From positions 13,557,001 to 13,621,000 of the forward strand of contig NC_088914.1 of the NCBI RefSeq assembly GCF_963576675.1: 64,000 nt of DNA, given 5' to 3'. Position 1 is the stretch's first letter. Every line of letters begins with the position of its first letter. Below, piece after piece: positions 58,358 through 64,000 of this stretch. Made by a program: the position numbers and the translations under genes. Under the pieces are notes generated by a model. That model was not told the DNA's origin and did not search any database. It saw only the letters and a list, made by a program, of their open reading frames with translations. Source of the DNA: Euphorbia lathyris. Its lineage: Eukaryota; Streptophyta; Magnoliopsida; Malpighiales; Euphorbiaceae.

Positions 58358-60845
58358 TCATTTTCCGATGCCGGCCTGCCCTTTCATACCCATCTTGCCG
58401 CTGAAGCTCATTTCAGCTTTGAAACTCAGCTTGGCTTTGATAAGAGTGTCAAATGATGGAGTACAGTAGCCTTTGTTGAACAACAAGTCAGCTAAGAATT
58501 TGTTCATTGTTTCAGTGTAGTGAACTCCATCCCAGCTGATGTAGTTTTGGGGGTTTTGGCAAGCTGAAGTGCCCTTTGCGCCACAAAGAGAGTGCAAGTT
58601 GAAGTTGTATAATCCACCTCCAGCTCCGCAACATGACTTGAATGGCTCTTGGAAATGGTATGTTTTGTGGTTTGTGATGATTTCTCTGAATGCTTTCCAT
58701 GTATCTGCATAAACTATTGTGCAGCCTGTGTGTTGTGCTCGGAATTCTTCGATTTTCTTTTGAAGAAGTTCGTTGTGTGCCTTGATCATTGAGTTTATGA
58801 TTGGTGAACATCCCATTTCATCCCTTCCTTTTAGTGCATTCAAGAATAGTTGCAGTGGGCAACATCCTGCTGGTGGTAACCCTTGAACAACTAGAAACTT
58901 TGCTCCTCTTTCCAAAAATGCCTGTTCAAATAAACAAGTTTTAGCAGTGAGAAACAAATAGTCGGGAGAGTCTATGATCGAAAATATGTTAACAATTACA
59001 GTTTTTTTGACTAGGCATCAACGGTGGAAGATTCCATCAGTGATGCCAAACTGGTCACATAAGAAGATGAGTGTTTTGAGTGTTGCATACCTTGAGAAAT
59101 TTGGTGACATGATCGACAGATACTTGTGTAATAGATTGACCGGAAAGTGCAGCACCGAACATGCGAGCATAATCGCTGAAACCAATAGCACCAAGCCAGA
59201 AGAGAGAGCCTTGAAGATGGGTCTTGCAAGCAACATCATCCATACCTTTACAAGCTGTATTCTTGAGATAAGTGTTAAACCAATCGACTTGAGTCAATAC
59301 ATTTTGAGGCTTCTGAGACCACATTAAGGTGTTTGGGATTTTTTGCCTAGCAAAGAAGTCAGATTTCAAGCAAGTTGACCCTGCAACAGCAAAGTTAGCT
59401 CCACTGGAGAAATTACTAGAAGCTTCCTTATATGCTTGCAGTGAAGGCAGTCCAAGTGAGTCACAAAGGAAATCAATCATCAATTTTCCATTGCTCAATC
59501 TATGGCCTTGCAATTTCTTTGCCACAATCGAACCAATAAATGATTTCAGGCCTTTAAGTGCATCAGCATTTCCGGTATCAGTAAATGAGTCACCGAACGC
59601 GTAAACCTTATTGAAACAGCCTTTGTATTCTTTATTTGCGCTGAAGGAGCTCTCGCCGCTTGCACTTGCACTTCCACTGGCTTCGCCACCACCTTGAGCT
59701 GAAGCTTCACCTTGAGCACCACCTTGGGCTGAAGCTTCACCCTGGGCACCACCTTGGGCTGAAGCTTCACCCTGAGCACCACCTTGGGCTGAACTCTCCT
59801 GACTTCCTTGACCAGAGGAACCCTGCTCCATATTTCCACCTGAAGAAGCACCTCCTTGAGTGGTCATAGTTGCAGAACCAGAGCCTGAGCCAGAACCTGA
59901 ACCTGTGACTGAACCAGAGCCAGAGCCTGACCCAGAGCCTGAGACTTCGCCAGAGCTTTCGCTTTTGCCCGAACCGGAACCTGACACTTCGCCAGAGCTT
60001 TCGCTTTTGCCCGAACCGGAACCTGACACTTCGCCAGAGCTTTGGCTTGATCCTGAACCTGACCCTGAGACTTCGCCAGAGCCTTGGCTTGATCCTGACC
60101 CTGACCCTGAGACTTCGCCAGAGCCTTGGGTTGAGCCTGAACCTGACCCTGAGACTTCGCCAGAGCCTTGGCTTGAGCCTGAACCTGAACCTGAGATTGA
60201 GCCAGAGCTTTCGCTTTTGCCTGAACCGGAACCTGACACTTCGCCAGAGCTTTCGCTTTTGCCTGAACCGGAACCTGATACTTCGCCAGAGCTTTCGCTT
60301 TTTCCTGAACCGGAACCTGACACTTCGCCAGAGCTTTCGCCTTTGCCTGAACCTGAGATTTCGCCAGAGCTTTGGCCTGAGCCTGAACCTGACACGGAGC
60401 CAGAGCTTTGGCCTGAGCCTGACATTGAGCCAGAGCTTTGGCCTGAGCCTGAGATTTCACCAGAGCTTTGGCCTGAGCCTGAACCTGAGATTTCTCCAGA
60501 GCTTTGGCCCGAGCCTGAACCTGAGATTTCGCCAGAGCTTTGGCCCGATCCTGAACCTGAGATTTCGCCAGAGCTTTGGCCCGATCCTGAACCTGAGATT
60601 TCGCCAGAGCTTTGGCCTGAGCCTGACCCTGAGACTTCGCCCGAGCTTTCGCCTGAAGCAGAACCTGAACCTGAGATAGATCCTGAAGCAGAACCTCCTC
60701 CTCCACCGCTAGGGCAACCAAAAGGACAACCGCCACCGCCATGATGTTCAATGATTTTCTTTAAATGAGCATGGGTTACTGATGAAAAGGATAATGATAT
60801 GATAAATATTGAAATGCATAAGAATAAGCACTCATATTTCCTCAT
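58358..60845 (-). CDS. GDSL esterase/lipase with a Gly/Ser-rich repeat linker (gene 2)
   Basis: Two exons, 59091-60845 and 58358-58921, with a 169-bp GT-AG intron in phase 0, give 772 residues. A signal peptide ([20 protein letters not shown]) leads to a Gly-rich, Cys-containing start ([16 protein letters not shown]). Then come ~350 residues of [12 protein letters not shown], [14 protein letters not shown] and [14 protein letters not shown] repeats. The SGNH hydrolase domain starts near 413. [10 protein letters not shown] has Ser420, block III reads GAIGFSDY with Ser557 where Asn is usual, and DGVH supplies Asp716 and His719. The C-terminus is an extra Gly/Lys/Met tail. The domain is collinear with gene 1, with the same intron position, but lacks ~9 residues of the TPYGIT segment. 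It is probably secreted. Its linker shares nothing with gene 1's Asn/Pro repeats. Substrate unknown. Confidence 0.9.
59650..60715 (-). repeat. Coding Gly/Ser/Glu minisatellite in GDSL gene 2
   Basis: Units of 36-42 bases (12-14 codons) encode [12 protein letters not shown] and [14 protein letters not shown]. Four [11 protein letters not shown] units of 33 bases lie at the domain-proximal end. All length steps keep the frame. Both strands stay open because the repeat period is a multiple of three. Confidence 0.85.
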
Positions 60846-60955
60846 TTCTTTAGTTTTGATTTTCTAATTTTTTATATATATATATATAGAAGTTACATAA
60901 ACGTTCTTTTTGTTGTTATTGAAGAACTTGATTTTGAAGTTGCAACACTTTGGCA

Positions 60956-60963
60956 TATTTATA
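60956..60963 (-). promoter_or_regulatory. TATA box of GDSL gene 2
   Basis: The minus strand reads TATAAATA, about 110 bases before the ATG at 60845. The same octamer lies upstream of gene 1. An (AT)n run at 60876-60888, closer to the ATG, is an alternative but less typical. Confidence 0.5.
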
Positions 60964-61600
60964 CATAGTTTTATCCTACATTGATGAGTGTTCCTCCATA
61001 ATTGTAGAAGATTTAAGGCTTTCCAGTGTTCCAAGTGTTAACTTTTGAAATGCAGTTTTCCTTTGAATATAGAAAAACCTTTAGTTTAGGAAACAAATAT
61101 TGACCCTGATTATTTCTCAGGATATTCACTCATTTTAGCTCTTAGGAATGGGTCTTCATTTTTTATTTTTATTTTCAGTATTCTGAAAAACTAATTTACA
61201 TTTTCAGATTATATTTTGAGGTTGGAATTCGAATTAGATTTTTTACATTTTCTTTTCTTTTCTTTTCTTTTCAGGAGGGAAAAACATGTAGTTTTGCATT
61301 TTGCAAGGGAAAGTTTAATTTTATCTATATTGTAAGAAATAGTTTAATTTTGTCCACATAAATCAATTTTAACTCTTTTCCAAAAAATTAGGCATTAATT
61401 TGCTTTAGTATTTACATAGAAATTTGTAAAATTGAACTGAAGTTTTTATCGTATAGGAAAAAGTGGAGTATTTTTGCACAACAATAATAAACTTGAACTT
61501 CTTCTATAACATTAGGGGTGAGTTTCACTCTTATCTATTTACCTTAACTATTATTATTAATTTTGCTTTAGCCTAATTGAAAAATGATTGGATGTCTTTC
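60964..61600. other. Upstream region of GDSL gene 2
   Basis: AT-rich, with a (TTTTC)n run at 61250-61275. No gene or complete element seen. Confidence 0.55.
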
Positions 61601-61602
61601 TC

Positions 61603-62708
61603 AAGGCCGATCCTAGGTCTAGAGGCGAAGTCGTAAATGAGGGGTCTTATGTAAAAAAACCAATTATCTAAATTTTTTTATTTAAAACATTTTTTATTAC
61701 ACGAACTAATAAAAACATAGTTTTTCAATAATTTTAACCGAAAAAATTCTTTGTGTAGACACAACGGTCACTGATATAGTTAGGAGGATTCGAAAAGTAA
61801 TTGAAATATTTGGATAACAATCTGATGATGCTTTTGACAAATTCAAGAATTTCAAATACTGACATCAACAATTTTGGCAAAATCATTTGGGGTTAGTTAC
61901 ACCCATGACCACTGAACTTTACACTTTTTAACACAGTGGTCATTCAACATCTCAAAACGACCGTTGATGGTCTCAAAATAAAAAATTCGAAGAGTTAATA
62001 ATATTCTAAGGAACTTTAATTCCTATAAATTTTCATTTTGAGGTCTTTTAGGTATTGTGTTAGGAGCAAGAGTGAATTTTTAGAGAGATAACGTTTCAAA
62101 AAAAGATGATTTTGGAAAATAAGAAATGTGGTTTCATGGTAAATATCGTTTTGAACAACTTTAATTCTTGAATATTTTCATTTTGAGGTCGGTAACAGTC
62201 ATTTTAAGTAGTTGGTTAAAGTTGAATGGCTACTGGCGTTAAAAAGTGTAAAGTCTAGTGACCATACCATTAAGAATTGAAATGCAATAGTCACAATCTT
62301 AAAATGGATAAAATCCAGTGATCATGAGTGTAATTTACCCAAATCATTTGTAGCACTTTTAATTTCTAAAAAATAGCATCCGCATTGTTATAAGAAAATA
62401 TAGTTATAAATTTGTATGTTCTAATTGTCTAGGTCTAAGAATTATATTTATTGTCGTTACATCTTTTAAGAATTTTAATTTCTGTATTTCTTTTAACAAA
62501 TTTTTTATTTTTGGACTCCTCCATCCATGTGTCTAGATGTGTGCTGCGATTTGTTTAGGTCTAGGGTTACTTCTCTAACTATTTCATCTTTTAAGATTTA
62601 ATTTCTATATTTTTATTATTATTGAAAAAATAATATTTTTGGATCCCTATATTCCTTGGGTCTTGGACAGACGCCCTTCTTGCCCATGCCCAGGGACGGC
62701 CCTAGTCC
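61603..62708. mobile_element. Possible hAT-type remnant hosting a MULE-type MITE
   Basis: GGCCGATCCTAGGTCTAGAGG at the left and CCCATGCCCAGGGACGGCCCTA at the right are weak inverted counterparts. The right-hand phrase is common at the ends of plant hAT elements. No target duplication could be matched and no transposase is readable. Confidence 0.35.
61889..62340. mobile_element. MULE-type MITE with perfect 9-bp target duplication
   Basis: The ends are GGGGTTAGTTACACCCATGA and TCATGAGTGTAATTTACCC. Identical flanking 9-mers AAATCATTT lie at 61880-61888 and 62341-62349. A decayed relative is at 41625-42061. No gene. Confidence 0.88.
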
Positions 62709-62709
62709 T

Positions 62710-63366
62710 TGTAAAACTGAGTATATACATGATGTGATGGGTTTTAAAATGAAATGAATTTCACATTAAAAATAGAGAGTGAGAACCTAACTTATATTCA
62801 TAAGATGTATTTTAAATTCGGAGACTAAAGAAATAGGACTTAGCTTAAAGCGGACAATATATACATAATTTTAGATTAGACTTTTACACTTAAAAGAAAG
62901 TTGCATGTAATTTACTCCTAAAATAACGAGAATATATTTCACATTCTATAGAATATATTTCACTACTCTTAAAACAACATGGAATAACTGATTTTTTATT
63001 TCAAATAAATCATTAAACAAAGTTTGAAAACAAAAAATCTAGTTAAAAAAGCTAAGAAACTGAAAGATAGAAAAAATTAGAAAACCGACATCGCAATTCT
63101 AATCCGGTAAAAAATAAATAATAATGATCTAAAAAGTATTAAAAATATTTAAAACCATTTAAAAAAGAATTAAAAAAACTACAAAACGTTCAAGTTCATA
63201 TATTTTTATTCAACTTTAGCATTACATAAATTCAATAAGAGTGGATGAAAACCACTAAAAGTGAATGAAATCGTTATAACTCAATTTCAAATCATTGAAA
63301 AACATTAATAAATCATAGAAAATAATATCAAAAGCAGCAGAATAGACTTTGCCTTTGATATCCTTC
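62710..63366. other. AT-rich region without visible features
   Basis: No gene or recognisable element. Composition is AT-rich. Confidence 0.5.
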
Positions 63367-63800
63367 TGTTGGGATTATCCTCGCAAATCGCAGCGGAAAA
63401 CACAAAATTTCTTCGCTAAATCTCATAAAGTAGAGTAGGATCACAGACACGATAATGGTATGATTAACAAAAACATGCCATTCTTCTTTGGATTGAGAGC
63501 GAGACAACTTGAATTAACCAAGAATGAATAAGGAGATGCAACTCTAGCGACCTTCCTCCACATTCTCACACACCGAAAAGCTTCTGATTAGATCGTGTGC
63601 TAGCTACCGGTCTATTAAAATTAGGGTTCTAACTTTTTGTGTGTAAACAGAAAACATAGAAAAGAATGTACTAACTTTTCTAACTAGTCTAGAATTTTGA
63701 AACAACCCCAAATCTTGGGGGAAAGAGATGGGGGACACTCTAGGTAAAGGGGAGAGTTTTCCAACTCAAAACTCTATTTTATTCTAATTAGGAAATCTGA
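63367..63800 (-). repeat. Ty1/copia LTR fragment
   Basis: It starts TGTTGGGATTATCC, followed by CGCAAATCGCAGCGGAA, a phrase common at the ends of plant copia LTRs and partly shared with 33070. It runs into the GDSL fragment without a recognisable far end, so the insertion is truncated. Confidence 0.6.
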
Positions 63801-63810
63801 TTTTATTCAA

Positions 63811-63943
63811 TGTAGTGAATTCTAGCCGAGCTGATGTAGTTTTGGGGATTTTGGCAAGATGAAGTGCCTTTTGCGCCGCAAAGAGAGTGTAAGTTGAAGT
63901 AGTATAATCCGCCTCCACCTCCACCTCCGCAAGATGACTTGAA
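63811..63943 (-). pseudogene. Fragment of a third GDSL esterase/lipase copy
   Basis: The minus strand reads FKSSCGGGGGGLYYFNLHSL and then [17 protein letters not shown], matching residues ~679-714 of GDSL gene 2. A few extra Gly codons have been gained. After that the catalytic block is damaged: where gene 2 has SWDGVHYT this has SSARIHYI, so the catalytic Asp is gone. Only about 45 codons remain; the sequence stops matching at both ends. It is closer to gene 2 than to gene 1 (CGAKGTS against CGTTGTS). Confidence 0.8.
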
Positions 63944-64000
63944 GCTTGGGTAGTTCTACTGTCTTTTCTATTACGTTTTAAAGTTCAGTGGTAGTACAAT

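Noticed and set aside
59860..60744. Long + strand open frame of Glu/Pro repeats (PEPEPE...)
   Set aside because: It is the complement of the Gly/Ser repeat in GDSL gene 2. The repeat period is a multiple of three, so both strands stay open; there is no independent evidence for a gene.

Overview
The window looks like nuclear DNA of a eudicot plant. It is AT-rich, has spliced genes with GT-AG introns, and holds many plant-type transposons: Ty1/copia of the SIRE type, Ty3/gypsy, an L1-type LINE, and MULE, Emigrant and Stowaway-like MITEs. The species cannot be named from the sequence. Only three genes look intact: one RING E3 ubiquitin ligase and two GDSL (SGNH) esterase/lipase paralogues. A broken fragment of a third GDSL copy lies near the right edge.

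Left part (1-19832) is a set of nested retrotransposons. A + strand copia element (17994-19832) was split by a minus-strand SIRE-type copia (8668-17993). That element was split by a minus-strand, apparently non-autonomous gypsy element (3987-8667), and the left LTR of the gypsy was split by a second SIRE-type copia (1-3986). Each junction falls exactly at an LTR end, so the order of insertion can be read directly.

Middle (19833-33069): short tandem repeats and MITEs come first, then an AIRP2-like RING ligase (five exons, 252 aa, 23665-25672, +). After a gene-poor AT-rich stretch comes GDSL gene 1 (two exons, 1208 aa, 28689-32392, -), whose N-terminal half is a 33-residue Asn/Gln/Pro-rich repeat array.

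Repeat core (33070-49103): a degraded copia LTR hosts a 14 kb gypsy-type element (34504-48505, 5-bp duplication CGAAC) with no coding capacity. Its left LTR carries a ~6.9 kb insertion built around a ~3.7 kb 16-bp minisatellite and a GTAAC pentamer array, plus an Emigrant-like MITE.

Right part (49104-64000): a gypsy-LTR-like sequence with a 60-bp tandem array is split by a MULE-type MITE with a perfect 9-bp duplication. It is followed by a Tourist-like MITE holding a TRIM-like solo LTR, another MULE-type MITE, and a 5'-truncated L1 LINE (55042-57445). Then come GDSL gene 2 (two exons, 772 aa, 58358-60845, -), whose N-terminal half is Gly/Ser-rich instead, further MITEs, a copia LTR fragment and the GDSL fragment.

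The two GDSL genes share signal peptide type, catalytic domain, intron position, strand and TATA box, but their repeat-rich linkers are unrelated. With the third fragment they form a small local gene cluster, and this is the most interesting protein-level feature of the window.
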